Source: Deltaproteobacteria bacterium
GTDB taxonomy: Bacteria > Desulfobacterota > Desulfobulbia > Desulfobulbales > Desulfurivibrionaceae
Assembly: GCA_026388735.1 (NCBI GenBank)
Contig: JAPLJG010000048.1
Span: 1 to 64,000 of the forward strand
Direction: 5' to 3'
Length of the DNA: 64,000 nucleotides
The notes below the pieces were generated by a model. The model was not told where the DNA came from. It did no database searches and saw only the letters and a program-made list of their open reading frames with translations. This document shows, one piece after another, positions 38,066 through 48,189 of the stretch. The translations under genes were made by a program, and so were the position numbers. Position 1 is the first letter of the stretch, and each line of letters starts with the position of its first letter.

Positions 38066-39382
38066 TTAGTCTTTTATCTCACACTTGCCCTGTTCGCATT
38101 CGACATCGGCACGCAGAAATCTGCTCTTGATCCCTGCCTTGTCCAGGGCATTTTTGGCCATTTCTGCCCGGGCGCCGGTGGAACAATGGATCAGCATCTC
38201 CTTGCCCTGAGGCAATTCCTTGAGGCGTTTCTCGATCTGATCCAAGGGGATGGAAACGGAATTTTTGAAAGCACCGGTCTGCACCTCATCCTTGGTGCGG
38301 ACATCGAGGATGACTTGGTTGCCGCCACCGTCCATGGCCTTTTTGAACTCAGCCACCCCGACTTCGCCCTTTTCCAGTTGGCGTACCCAGGTGATCGAGG
38401 CAGGCGTTGGGCCGGTGGCCAGTTTCTTGCCAGTGGCTGACCAGGATTTTACCCCGCCCGGCCAGATGGAGCCGGTCTTGGCGCCCCATTTCTTGATGAG
38501 ATTATAGCCCTGTTGCGCCTCGACAAAGGAGTTAGCGTAGACCACAATCGGGGCCTTGAGTGGGAGGGAATCCTCTTTTTCAGCCAAAGAGGCCATGGGG
38601 ATGTTGTGTGCTTTGGGAATATGTCCGGCTTCGTATTCTGCCTTGGAGCGCAGATCCACCAAAACGATGTTGCCTGTTTGCACTAATTTTTCAGAGGCGA
38701 CGACACTTTTTCCTGCTTTCTTCCAGCCGGGGACGCCTTCGAGCATGACTTGTACATTGGTGTAGCCCATTTTTTTCGCCAGACCGGCGGAATTAGGACT
38801 CATGCCTCACGTGTACCCTCCACAGTAAAAAATGAGCTGCAGGTCTTTGAGCTTGGCGTCACCGGGGAGAAAGGCTGCGCCGGTTTCCTTCATCACGCTG
38901 TCGGGGATGGATATGGCGGTGGGGATGTGCCCCTCATGGTAGGCCGCTGCTGGTCTGGAGTCGATCAGCACGTATTTCCCCTCATCCGGACCCAAGGCGA
39001 CAAACTTGGCCAGTTCCTCGGCCTTCATTTCCTTTACGCCTTCCGGCAGACTGGCAAGCTTGGGCTTGATGATGGTGGCGAATCTGTCGTCGCCCCGTAT
39101 TTCAAATTGAATAACTGCGGCCTCGCCTTCGTCGGCATGTTCAAGTCCGGTTGTTTTATCATCGAACTTGAGGAATTCGTTCTTGCCCTTTACCTCGATG
39201 GATATGGTCTTAGCCTTGTTGGATTTGCCGGTGACCTTGCCGACCAGGGTATTGGCGTTTTGTGCGGCCTGTGGAGCAGGATCTGCCGCAAAGGCGCGCG
39301 AGCCGGTGAGGGGCGGGCCGCTTACCAGAAGCCCGGTAAGGAGCAAAAATGGAATCCATTTGCGTAACTGCTTATTTTGCAT
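38066..39382 (-). CDS. Exported three-rhodanese-domain protein, predicted selenoprotein (Sec at codon 192, TGA 38807-38809)
   Basis: Two same-frame ORFs (38066..38803 and 38807..39667) joined by one TGA: ...LIFYCGGYT-U-GMSPNSAGLAKKMGYTNVQVMLEGVPGWKKAG...; SECIS-like hairpin downstream; signal peptide MQNKQLRKWIPFLLLTGLLVSG. Confidence 0.88.
38770..38809 (-). promoter_or_regulatory. Putative bacterial SECIS element
   Basis: Minus strand TGA-GGCATGAGTCCTAATTCCGCC-GGTCT-GGCGAA: CGCC/GGCG stem, GGUCU apical loop starting 21 nt after UGA. Confidence 0.8.
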
Positions 39383-39408
39383 GATCAATCTCCTCGAAAA
39401 GGTAATAA

Positions 39409-39867
39409 TTATCCGCAGTTCACCCGGCTTTCTGTACGGTTTTTTTCTGGTATCCTCCCTGGTTGGTGTCTGTCTTGTGGTGCTAGTCGGGCAAAAATAT
39501 CGTGCACGTTCTGGAGCAAGGTTTCCGGTTGGAATGGTTTGGTGATGCAGGCCAGACAGCCGTGGGTTTTTAGGGCATCGCCCGTCTGGTCGTGGAGCTC
39601 TTCCGCCAGGACGAGGTAGGGGATGGCCAGGGTGCTGGCGGACAGGGTCTGCATGAATAGGCGGCACGCCTCCAGGGATGCAGAATCCAGGTCAACGATC
39701 AGCAGGTCAACGGAGTTTGGGGTGTTGTGCATAACCTTTGCAAGGGTTAGGGCCTCCTCCGTGGTCTCGGCAAGGCTTACCCGGTAGTCCGCCTGTTTGA
39801 GCATGAGGCCGAGACTGTGTTGCAGGTTGGGCCTTTTTTCGGCAAGAAGGATGTGTTGTCTGGCCAT
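39409..39867 (-). CDS. Response-regulator receiver-domain protein
   Basis: HILLAEKRPNLQHSLGLMLKQADYRVSLAETTEEAL...DLLIVDLDSAS...CITKPFQPETLL. Confidence 0.8.
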   Translation of the reverse strand: MARQHILLAEKRPNLQHSLGLMLKQADYRVSLAETTEEALTLAKVMHNTPNSVDLLIVDLDSASLEACRLFMQTLSASTLAIPYLVLAEELHDQTGDALKTHGCLACITKPFQPETLLQNVHDIFARLAPQDRHQPGRIPEKNRTESRVNCG

Positions 39868-40062
39868 GGGCTCGAGGATGTAAAGGTATTTTGCTGGGAA
39901 ACGTGCTGATTATGGTACACCATGAGTAAAGCAAAATGGGTGCCATGGGTGGAGTTCTAGGTGTATCTTGCTGAAATATTACACAATGTTGCGCGTGGTG
40001 AATGTGGGGTGTTTCGGGAATGGGTGCAACGAGGTTTGCGTTGGAGGCTGAAAGCTGAACTT

Positions 40063-41484
40063 CTATTCCTCCCGGTCCGCTTGTTTGAGCCGCCAGTTGA
40101 GGGCCTGTCGGGTGATGCCGAGCATCTCTGCGGCAATGGCCTGATTGCCCTTGGCCCGGTTCAGGGCCTCCAGCACCAGGAGATAGCCCACCTCCCTGAT
40201 GGATGGGAGCTTAAGAAGATCGGTGAACGGGGTTCGGGTCTCAGGATGCTTTTTGACCTCATCTTCCAGATTGGGCCGCCTGAGCCGGAGATACTCCTTG
40301 AAGGAATCCATGGACAGGGTGCGATTTTTGTGGGTGCTTATGGCATCAAACACCATGTTTTTCAGCTCCCGGACATTGCCGGGAAAATCATAGGTGCCCA
40401 GTAGGGAGATCAGTTCCTTGGGAAAAGCTGGTTTCTTTTTATTGAGCCGGGTTGCACCCTCCTCGAAAAAGTAATCGACCAGCAGGGGCAGGTCGTCGAA
40501 TCTTTCCCTTAAGGGAGGGATATGGATGCGGTGGGCATGGAGTCGGTAGTAGAGATCCTTGCGGAACCCGCCGTTTTCCTGCATCTCCTGGAGGTTCTGG
40601 TGGGTGGCGAAAATCATCCGGCAGTCAGTGCGTTTGGGGATATCCGAGCCCAGTGGCAGGTACTCGCGCTCTTGGAGGAGGCGCAAGAGCTTGGTCTGCG
40701 AGAGCTGGGAGAGATCGCCGATTTCATCCAAAAACAGGGTGCCCCCAGCGGCCTGCTCAATGAGGCCACCCCTGGTGTGATCTGCTCCGGTGAAGGCACC
40801 TTTCTTGTGGCCGAACAGGGTGTCGGCAAACATAGTGTCATCAAGGCCTGCCACATTGACCGGGACAAACTCACCCTGGCGCTTGCTTAACACGTGCAAG
40901 GCCTGGGCAATGAGCTCCTTGCCCACCCCGGTTTCCCCGGAGATCAGCACCGGTTCGCTGGTGTTGGCAATGGATTCCACGTACTGGAATATGGAGCGCA
41001 TCCCCTTGTTGTGGGTGGTGATCTGGCTGAAGGCCTCGGGGTGATCCAAGGTGTCCTTGAGAAAATGCTCCTTGAGCAGGTCGTTTTCCCTACGTAGACG
41101 GCTGATATCCACGGCCCGCTGCACCCCGGCGATGAGGCGGGTCTCCTCGCTGACCTTGGTGTAGTAGTCAAAGGCCCCCAGTTTCATGCAGCGCACTGCC
41201 GTATCCACCAAATCGAGGCCGGTGATGATGATCACCGGGATCTGCGGGTATTCGCGCACGACCTGAGGCAGTAGTTCTTCCCCTGAGAGGTGGGGCATGG
41301 TGAGATCAAGAACGATCACTCCCACCTCTTCGCTGGCCAGAATCTCCATGACCTTGCGGCTGTCGGCGCAGCAGCGGATATTGCTGAGGCCCACGGAGCG
41401 CAGGGTCAGGCTGAAGCTATGCAGCCATGCCTCTTCATCGTCAACCAGCAGGATGGGGCTCAATGGGGAAAGCTGCTTGTCCAT
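40063..41484 (-). CDS. Sigma54-dependent NtrC-family response regulator
   Basis: Receiver; AAA+ GETGVGKELIAQALH, KGAFTGAD; C-terminal Fis-type HTH. Confidence 0.95.
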   Translation of the reverse strand: MDKQLSPLSPILLVDDEEAWLHSFSLTLRSVGLSNIRCCADSRKVMEILASEEVGVIVLDLTMPHLSGEELLPQVVREYPQIPVIIITGLDLVDTAVRCMKLGAFDYYTKVSEETRLIAGVQRAVDISRLRRENDLLKEHFLKDTLDHPEAFSQITTHNKGMRSIFQYVESIANTSEPVLISGETGVGKELIAQALHVLSKRQGEFVPVNVAGLDDTMFADTLFGHKKGAFTGADHTRGGLIEQAAGGTLFLDEIGDLSQLSQTKLLRLLQEREYLPLGSDIPKRTDCRMIFATHQNLQEMQENGGFRKDLYYRLHAHRIHIPPLRERFDDLPLLVDYFFEEGATRLNKKKPAFPKELISLLGTYDFPGNVRELKNMVFDAISTHKNRTLSMDSFKEYLRLRRPNLEDEVKKHPETRTPFTDLLKLPSIREVGYLLVLEALNRAKGNQAIAAEMLGITRQALNWRLKQADREE

Positions 41485-41528
41485 GGAAAAATACCTCCTG
41501 AAATTCCGGGTTGCTGTCGGTGCGTAGC

Positions 41529-43868
41529 CTACCCGGCTTGCGTTGTTTTGTCATCCGTCTCTTCCCTCCAAACCGGAAAGAAGATGGTCGCGGTGGTACC
41601 CGTTTCCGGGCTTGAGGCAAAGCGCAGCCTGCCCTGGTGTTCTTTGATGATCCCGGCGGAAACCGAGAGGCCTAAGCCCGTGCCGCCGTAAGACCGTTTG
41701 GTGGTGAAAAATGGGTCGGTGATTTGGTTGATGATCTCTTCGGCAATCCCCGTGCCCTGGTCGCGGACGCTCACCTCTACTTCATCGTTGTCCATATCAT
41801 AGCGCGAGGTGATGGATATGGCCGCCTCCTGGCTGGCCAGGGCCTCGCAGCTGTTTTGGATCAGGTTGATCAGCACCTGCTCCAGTCGTTGGCGGTTGCC
41901 CCGGATGGGCGGCAGGTTCGGGGCCAGATCGGTGCTGAAATTGCGGGTGGCGTTTTTGATTTTGTTGTGGTTGAGGCGCACCGCCGCCTGGGCGATCTCG
42001 TTGATATCCACCGGTTCCATGTGGCGGGTGGTGTCCTGCCGGGCATAGTCCTTGAGATCGTGAACGATGTTCTTGATCCGTCGGGCGCTTTCTTCCAGCT
42101 CCAGGAAAAGGCGGGGAATCTGCTCGCACATTTCGCTGTATTGCAGTCCGGCAACGAGAAAGTCGCCATTCTCTCGGTAGTATTCGTCCAAGATCGGCTT
42201 GGCGCTTTCCCAGGCCTTGAAGAGCATGGAGGTGTTCAGCATGGCGATGCTGTTGGGGTTGTTGATCTCATGGGCCACCCCGGAGATGAGCACGCCAAGG
42301 GAGATCATCTTGTCCGCCTGGACCAGTTGCTGCTGCTGGAGCCTGGTCTCGTCCTCGGCCCGTCTGCGCTCGGTGATGTCCCGAATGATCCAGATGGAGT
42401 TCCATTTGTCCTTGATCCGTGCCTCGGACAGCGAAAGCTCGATGGGGAATTCCGTGCCGTTCTTGCGCCGGGTGATCAATTCGATGGTTTCGCGGATGGG
42501 TCCGTCGCTCACCGGTCTTTCTTCCATGGCGCCCCGCTGGCCGGTTTCGGCAAGCCGCGGAGAGATCAGGGTGTGGATCGGGTTGCCCAGGGCCTCGGCG
42601 GCGGAGAAGCCGAAGATCTCGGCGGCGGCCTCATTCCAGTAGGAGATATTGCCATGGTGGTCCATCATGGCAATGGCGTCTTGGGCCGAGGCGGTGAGGT
42701 TTCTGAACTTGTCCTCGCTTTGCCGCAGATCAGCCTCTGCCTCCTGCTGGCGGGTTCTGGTGATCGCATAGTGGCGGGCTAGGGCGGTGAGCTCCTCGGC
42801 CAGATTGACCACCTCCCGAGGGCCGGTCCAACTGAATTGTACGTTTTCCTCCCCCTTGTTCAGGATGGAGTCCAGGCCGGTGAGGATCGTATCCTTGATC
42901 CGGTCGATCTTTTTGGCGATGGCGTTGGCGATGAGCGCGACGATGATGCCGATGCTGATCACGATCCAGACAATGTTGTAGATCAGGGAAAGCTTCCACT
43001 CCCTGGCCGCGCTGCGGTCCACGGGGGAAGCAAGCCACAGAGTTGGGGGAAGATGGTCATTGAAGATGAGCGGCAGCCAGACAAGGCTGTGGCCGGAGTT
43101 TTCCCAAACAAAGGGGCGGTTGTCCGCCATGCGGGGGGCAAGACCGGGGAAGATGGCCAGGATATTGGCCCCGGAGACGATGGGGTGCGCGGTGGCCATT
43201 TCGGGAAAGGTGGCGGGGGCATGGATAATTGCGCCCGCAGGTGTTGCCCAGCAGGCATTTTCGTGGGCATCGAGGAAGATATCTGGCGCAATCTCCATGA
43301 TGACCACACCCGTCACTGTGCCATCCGCGCTCGTGATTGGGGTCGTAAGGCTCAGTCGGTTGGCAACGGGATTTGTCTGATCCGTGGTCAGGAGCGTGTC
43401 GACTTCGGCTTCTTTGAGCGCAAGTCCTTTGGGGAAGAGAAGGGCCTGCAACTGCCCCGCAGTATCCGTCAGGTCGTCAGGGGCGTTTTTCAGAGCATCG
43501 ATATTTCGGCGGAGGTGGACCAGCTGGTTGCCGGAGGCATCAAAGAGACGGACCCCAAGGATCACCTTTTCCGTGTCCATCTGGTCGATGAGCAGGGCTG
43601 CCAACCGCTCGCGACCGGCAGGGTTGAGGGCCGAGGGGGTAAGCCCTGCGGTCATGGGGGTGGCGGCCGCCTGAAGGAGGCTTTTACGGATGCATTTCAC
43701 TTTGGCATTGAGGGAAACAAAGCTACTTTCGGCCCCGGCCACGGTCCGTTTTTTCTCCACCGTCTCATGCTGATTGATGTGGGAGCGGAGATTGACCCCG
43801 ACCAGGGTGAGGATGGGCAGGATGCCAAGGGCAAGGAGGATGATGAAGATGATGGTCCGCAGTCTCAT
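41529..43868 (-). CDS. Membrane sensor histidine kinase (PAS, HisKA, HATPase)
   Basis: N-terminal TM/sensor, PAS, SLGVLISGVAHEINNPNSIAMLN, GTGLGLSVSAGIIKEHQGRL. Confidence 0.95.
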   Translation of the reverse strand: MRLRTIIFIILLALGILPILTLVGVNLRSHINQHETVEKKRTVAGAESSFVSLNAKVKCIRKSLLQAAATPMTAGLTPSALNPAGRERLAALLIDQMDTEKVILGVRLFDASGNQLVHLRRNIDALKNAPDDLTDTAGQLQALLFPKGLALKEAEVDTLLTTDQTNPVANRLSLTTPITSADGTVTGVVIMEIAPDIFLDAHENACWATPAGAIIHAPATFPEMATAHPIVSGANILAIFPGLAPRMADNRPFVWENSGHSLVWLPLIFNDHLPPTLWLASPVDRSAAREWKLSLIYNIVWIVISIGIIVALIANAIAKKIDRIKDTILTGLDSILNKGEENVQFSWTGPREVVNLAEELTALARHYAITRTRQQEAEADLRQSEDKFRNLTASAQDAIAMMDHHGNISYWNEAAAEIFGFSAAEALGNPIHTLISPRLAETGQRGAMEERPVSDGPIRETIELITRRKNGTEFPIELSLSEARIKDKWNSIWIIRDITERRRAEDETRLQQQQLVQADKMISLGVLISGVAHEINNPNSIAMLNTSMLFKAWESAKPILDEYYRENGDFLVAGLQYSEMCEQIPRLFLELEESARRIKNIVHDLKDYARQDTTRHMEPVDINEIAQAAVRLNHNKIKNATRNFSTDLAPNLPPIRGNRQRLEQVLINLIQNSCEALASQEAAISITSRYDMDNDEVEVSVRDQGTGIAEEIINQITDPFFTTKRSYGGTGLGLSVSAGIIKEHQGRLRFASSPETGTTATIFFPVWREETDDKTTQAG

Positions 43869-43961
43869 GGGATGCCCTGGCTATGGAATATTGTTGCGTA
43901 AAAAATGTCGCGCTGTTTTCCTGGTGGAACAGGAACCATTCTTCAACGGAGGGATAGTAGC

Positions 43962-44222
43962 ATGAAAGACATTTTGATTGCAATCACCGGGTCGGACCTT
44001 GACTTTGAAATGGCTCGGAGTATGGCCAGGATCATTGCCCAGGGGGAGAATGAGGAGACGGATTGCCTCGCCTGGTTTGATGCGCGACAGGGAAACCATT
44101 CCCCCAGATGCCTGCAGTGCGAGATCAAGGGCAGGCCGGGGTGGGAGGTGTACGGTGAGAATCATGGCGGGCGGCTGAGGGTCAGCTTCAACGACGGGGA
44201 GTATGTGTTTATCCAGAGTTGA
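43962..44222 (+). CDS. AF1514-family small protein
   Basis: DLDFEMARSMARIIA...CLAWFDARQGNHSPRCLQCEIKGRPGWEVYGENHGGRLRVSFNDGEYVFIQS. Confidence 0.7.
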   Translation: MKDILIAITGSDLDFEMARSMARIIAQGENEETDCLAWFDARQGNHSPRCLQCEIKGRPGWEVYGENHGGRLRVSFNDGEYVFIQS

Positions 44223-44225
44223 GGT

Positions 44226-46073
44226 TTACAGCCCTGTCTCGCCTGTCATCATCTCGGAGAGTGCCCTGCGGAACAGGATGCGCTTTGCCTCCCAGGGGGC
44301 ATCGGCGAAAGCCATCTGCCTGCCGATGAGCCTGCCTTCGAGCCGGTAGCACCAATAGCCGTTGGCAACCCGCATGACATGGCTGATTCCCTGGGGGGGC
44401 AGATGAGCCAGCTCCTGGTCCTGGGGATTGAGCAGCTCGAGAAAGCGGGGGGCAAGCAGGCCGGCCATGGTTCTTGTTCCGTCCTGGGACATCTCCTTGG
44501 CTACCGTGGCTAGGTCCTCTCCGGCCAGCAGCCGCTGGCGGGCCTTTTCGCAGAGGGCCTCCTGCTCCTGCCAGCGGGCCGGGCTGTCCATGGGGTTGGC
44601 GTAGCGAAAGATGCCGCCTAGTTCCAGGTTATCCGGTAGAGTTATTGGGGCACGTTCTAGTTGGCTGATGGTTTTTTGGATGGTCTGTTGTCTGGCCTGG
44701 TCATATTCCTGCAATCGCTTGGTCAGCTTGGCTTCCAGGTCATTTGTCGGGGCCTTTCCGCCCAGGACTTTGCCCACGATGGATTTCAGGGTTTGCAAGT
44801 TCGGGGGCTGGAGCGTGGCCGAGGCGGTGATCAGCGGTGTGGCCCAGGCTGGCTCGACCGTGGGGGCGTGTGCCCGGCGGGGGGCACGCACCGCCTCGAC
44901 ACAGGCCGGGGCAGTGCCTTCTTTCATGAGGTGGCCCAGGCTGAAGATGGAGACCCCGTTGTAGCCCTCCTCTCCGGCGATCCGTGCCTCTTCCCCAAGC
45001 TGTTTCGCGTCTTTGCCGGAAGCGCCCAGTCCGGCCCAGAGGGCAATCTTGGCGGGACGGTGGGTATTTGCGGCAATCTCCCGGAGCTGGGCTCCTACCC
45101 GGTCGGTATCCCCGAAATAGGCCATGGGGTAGAGGGCATCCACTAGTCCTTCCGAAGCCCAGGCCTGCCATTCTTGGCCGTTTTCCAGATAGGCGGCGGA
45201 GGGTTCGGGAAAGACGGCGACCGAGAGGGCGGTCCCCGGTGCGTCGTTTTGGTCCACACCCTGCCGGACCTCCCGGAGCAGTTGGGTTACCTGGCCTGCG
45301 CGGAATTCGTTCCAGAAAAGCGCCGCTGTGGTAAGCACCCGGTCCGCTGGCGCTTGCGTCCCATCGAGCCAGGCGGTTACGGTCTCGGCACTGAGCCGCT
45401 CCGGCAGCAGTCGGGGATCAAGCCCCCAAATCTGCTCAAATTTCTCGGCCAGCGTGTCGCTTTTTCCATAGCCAGGTCCGGGGTAGCGCATGAAGTCAAG
45501 ATGGATTCCAGCCACCGGGTAGCGGACCAGCAGTTCCCGGACCACTGCGACAAAAAGGGCGCGGTATTCCGCAGAGGCCGGGTCGGCATAACTGCCTTCG
45601 ATCCAGCCCAGCCGTTTTTCCCGTGACGAATAGCTGGAAACCGGCCGCCCGCTGTTATCGGAGAGAATCCAGAGCTGGCTGGGGTGTCCGGGGTGTTTGG
45701 GGTTTTCTGGCGGAGTGGCGCCGCCCCAGAGATAAAAGACATTGAGCCAGGCATGGAGGGGCAGGGGGGCGCAGTCCGTAAGCAACTGCCCGAGCGGGTC
45801 GAAATCCACCGGGGTTGCGGCCAGGTTTTCGGCGCGGGGAGCGAGGTCGCTTCGGTACAGGGCGTCGGCACGACCACGAACCTGTGCCAGCAGCTGATCA
45901 AATCCTGCCCGCTTCGCCTCCGAGCAGACCGAGGCAACCTTCGCCGGGCTGTCCATGTCGAAACGGACAACCCAGGCCGAGGTTTGCAGCCGTGGAGCGC
46001 AGGCCGAGACCAGGAGCAGCAGGGCCAGAGCAGGGAGCAGGGCGCGCAGGGAGCAGGGCTGTAGTCTTGGCAT
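44226..46073 (-). CDS. Lipoprotein with glycosidase-like (GHL10/DUF187-type) domain and C-terminal parvulin-like region
   Basis: Lipobox LLVSACAP; AGIHLDFMRYPGPGYG; C-terminal EKARQRLLAGEDLATVAKEMSQDGTRTMAGLLAP...LPPQGISHVMRVANGYWCYRLEGR resembles PpiC. Confidence 0.72.
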   Translation of the reverse strand: MPRLQPCSLRALLPALALLLLVSACAPRLQTSAWVVRFDMDSPAKVASVCSEAKRAGFDQLLAQVRGRADALYRSDLAPRAENLAATPVDFDPLGQLLTDCAPLPLHAWLNVFYLWGGATPPENPKHPGHPSQLWILSDNSGRPVSSYSSREKRLGWIEGSYADPASAEYRALFVAVVRELLVRYPVAGIHLDFMRYPGPGYGKSDTLAEKFEQIWGLDPRLLPERLSAETVTAWLDGTQAPADRVLTTAALFWNEFRAGQVTQLLREVRQGVDQNDAPGTALSVAVFPEPSAAYLENGQEWQAWASEGLVDALYPMAYFGDTDRVGAQLREIAANTHRPAKIALWAGLGASGKDAKQLGEEARIAGEEGYNGVSIFSLGHLMKEGTAPACVEAVRAPRRAHAPTVEPAWATPLITASATLQPPNLQTLKSIVGKVLGGKAPTNDLEAKLTKRLQEYDQARQQTIQKTISQLERAPITLPDNLELGGIFRYANPMDSPARWQEQEALCEKARQRLLAGEDLATVAKEMSQDGTRTMAGLLAPRFLELLNPQDQELAHLPPQGISHVMRVANGYWCYRLEGRLIGRQMAFADAPWEAKRILFRRALSEMMTGETGL

Positions 46074-46186
46074 CCGGGTTGACCTTTTAACGGCAAGGTG
46101 GTAATTTGCGCGACGTTTTCGCGACATGGAAAGTCCATGTCTGCTGCATTGTTACCGAGCCCTCTCCATATTGCACCAGGAAAAAG

Positions 46187-46960
46187 ATGATGACCGACCA
46201 GAAAAAATTCCCCGAAGGCATGCAGCCCCTGGGTGACTCCCCGTTTCCCTTTGCCTGCAACCCCGAGGTTCCCTGCTTTACCCGCTGCTGCCGGAAGCTC
46301 ACCCTCTTTCTCTACCCCTACGATATCATCCGCCTGAAGAAAAGGCTGGGAATCACCTCGGAGGAGTTTCTCAACACCTACACCGGCGTAGCCCAGGGGA
46401 CCAACCCACTCTTCCCCGCAATTGTCATGCGGATGCGGGATGACGCGGAAGGCGCTTGTCCGTTTCTCGACCCGGAGCGGGGCTGCCTCGTCTATGAGGA
46501 TCGGCCCTCCGCCTGCCGCACCTACCCTTTGGAGCGGGCCGTTGATCGCAACCCGGAGCGGGGCCAGCCCCGGGCCTATTATTTCATGACCGATCACGCT
46601 TACTGCCTGGGGCATCAGGAGAAAAAGGAGTGGACGGTGAAGGACTGGCTCCGCGATCAGCAGCTGGTCTATTACAACGCCATGGACGACCTCTGGGCCG
46701 AGATGGACACCCTCTGGGCCTCAAACCCCTGGCAGGGCGAGGGCGCTGCCGGACCCAAGCAGCAGCTGGCCTTCATGGTCTGCTACAATGTCGACCGCTT
46801 CCGTCAGTACGTGGTGGACCACAACATGCTCAACGTCTACCGGTTGGATAAATCACGCAAACGCCTCATCGAAACCGATGACGAGGCCCTGCTCTCCTTT
46901 GGCTACGACTGGCTCAAGCTGGTGCTTGGCAATAAACCCACCCTGCAATTGAAGCGATAA
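46187..46960 (+). CDS. YkgJ-family cysteine-cluster protein
   Basis: CNPEVPCFTRCCRKLTLFLYPYDIIRLKKRLGI...CPFLDPERGCLVYEDRPSACRTYPL. Confidence 0.9.
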   Translation: MMTDQKKFPEGMQPLGDSPFPFACNPEVPCFTRCCRKLTLFLYPYDIIRLKKRLGITSEEFLNTYTGVAQGTNPLFPAIVMRMRDDAEGACPFLDPERGCLVYEDRPSACRTYPLERAVDRNPERGQPRAYYFMTDHAYCLGHQEKKEWTVKDWLRDQQLVYYNAMDDLWAEMDTLWASNPWQGEGAAGPKQQLAFMVCYNVDRFRQYVVDHNMLNVYRLDKSRKRLIETDDEALLSFGYDWLKLVLGNKPTLQLKR

Positions 46961-48078
46961 TGGCAATCGGCAACCCCTTTGCTCTTTTGCGGTCCGCATT
47001 TGTGCAGATTAGACCCGCACATCTTCGCGCCTACTTTCCCGCGCTTGCCTTTTTGGGCGGCTTTTTGTGGGAAGTCTTCACCATTGGTCGGTCGGTGGAG
47101 CCGTTGGATCTGTGGATACTGCTCGGTTATCTTGTCGGCGCGGCGGGTCTCCTGTGGTGGCTGGGGCATCGGCGCCACGCCCTGGCTGCGATTGTCTTCG
47201 AGAATGGTACGCAGATCACGGATATGCCAGCAACCGGTTGGGCGCGCGCTCCTTACTTGGTGCTCCAGTTTTTGTTTGGCGGGCTGTTCTGTAAACTTTT
47301 TGTCCTCTACTTCATAAGTTCCAGTCACTTGACCGCCGTGCTGTGGTCTCTGGGGCTTGGCTGCTTGCTCATCGTCAACGAATTTATTGAGCACAAATAC
47401 CATCGTTTCACTCTCACCTGGGCCTTGTTCGGGCTGTGCGCCATGTTGTTGTTCAACTTTCTCCTGCCGTTTTTGGTCGGCAGCATTGGCATGGTGTGGT
47501 TTTATCTCAGCACCCTGGCAGGGCTCGGACTCACCCTGTGGCTGCGCAAGCAAACGCCGGGTTGTCCCGGGCGGGCTGCGCCGATCTGGATCATCGCCGC
47601 CTTGCTGGTGATGGCGTATTCCCTGGATTTTATCCCGCCGGTTCCCCTGGTGAAGCGGGATATTCAGGTGGGGAAAAATCTTGAGCGTGCGGCAGGCGAG
47701 TATCGTCTCACCCTGGAAAAGGCACCCTGGTGGGTATTCTGGCGAGAGTTCTCGGACGAGGTCCATATTGCGCCGGGTGAGCGGCTGTACTGCGTTTCCT
47801 CGGTATTCGCCCCAGGTTGCTTAAACACCCGCCTCTATCACCGCTGGGAGCATTACGATGCCAAGGGTGGTTGGCAGACCACCTCCCGCATGGGTTTTGG
47901 TCTTTCCGGCGGCCGCCATGGCGGGTTTCGCGGTTACACCTACAAGCAGGATATGGCCCCAGGGGAATGGAAGGTGCATGTGGAAACGGAAAATGGCCGC
48001 ACGGTTGTTACGCATGCCTTCAGCGTGGTGACCAATGCGCCGGTTGAAGCGGATAGGGTGATGGTGCGGGGGTTGTGA
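46960..48078 (+). CDS. DUF2914-domain membrane protein
   Basis: Polytopic N-terminus; RLYHRWEHYDAKGGWQTTSRMGFGLSGGRHGGFRGYTYKQDMAPGEWKVHVETENGR. Confidence 0.85.
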   Translation: MAIGNPFALLRSAFVQIRPAHLRAYFPALAFLGGFLWEVFTIGRSVEPLDLWILLGYLVGAAGLLWWLGHRRHALAAIVFENGTQITDMPATGWARAPYLVLQFLFGGLFCKLFVLYFISSSHLTAVLWSLGLGCLLIVNEFIEHKYHRFTLTWALFGLCAMLLFNFLLPFLVGSIGMVWFYLSTLAGLGLTLWLRKQTPGCPGRAAPIWIIAALLVMAYSLDFIPPVPLVKRDIQVGKNLERAAGEYRLTLEKAPWWVFWREFSDEVHIAPGERLYCVSSVFAPGCLNTRLYHRWEHYDAKGGWQTTSRMGFGLSGGRHGGFRGYTYKQDMAPGEWKVHVETENGRTVVTHAFSVVTNAPVEADRVMVRGL

Positions 48079-48189
48079 GTGGGAAGATGCTCTACCCGTA
48101 AATTAGAAAATGCCAGTTGCACAAAATTATTCATAGGTCCGGACATCACGAAACTTTGAATATCCGGGAACGGCCCTTAAGCTGTTCCA

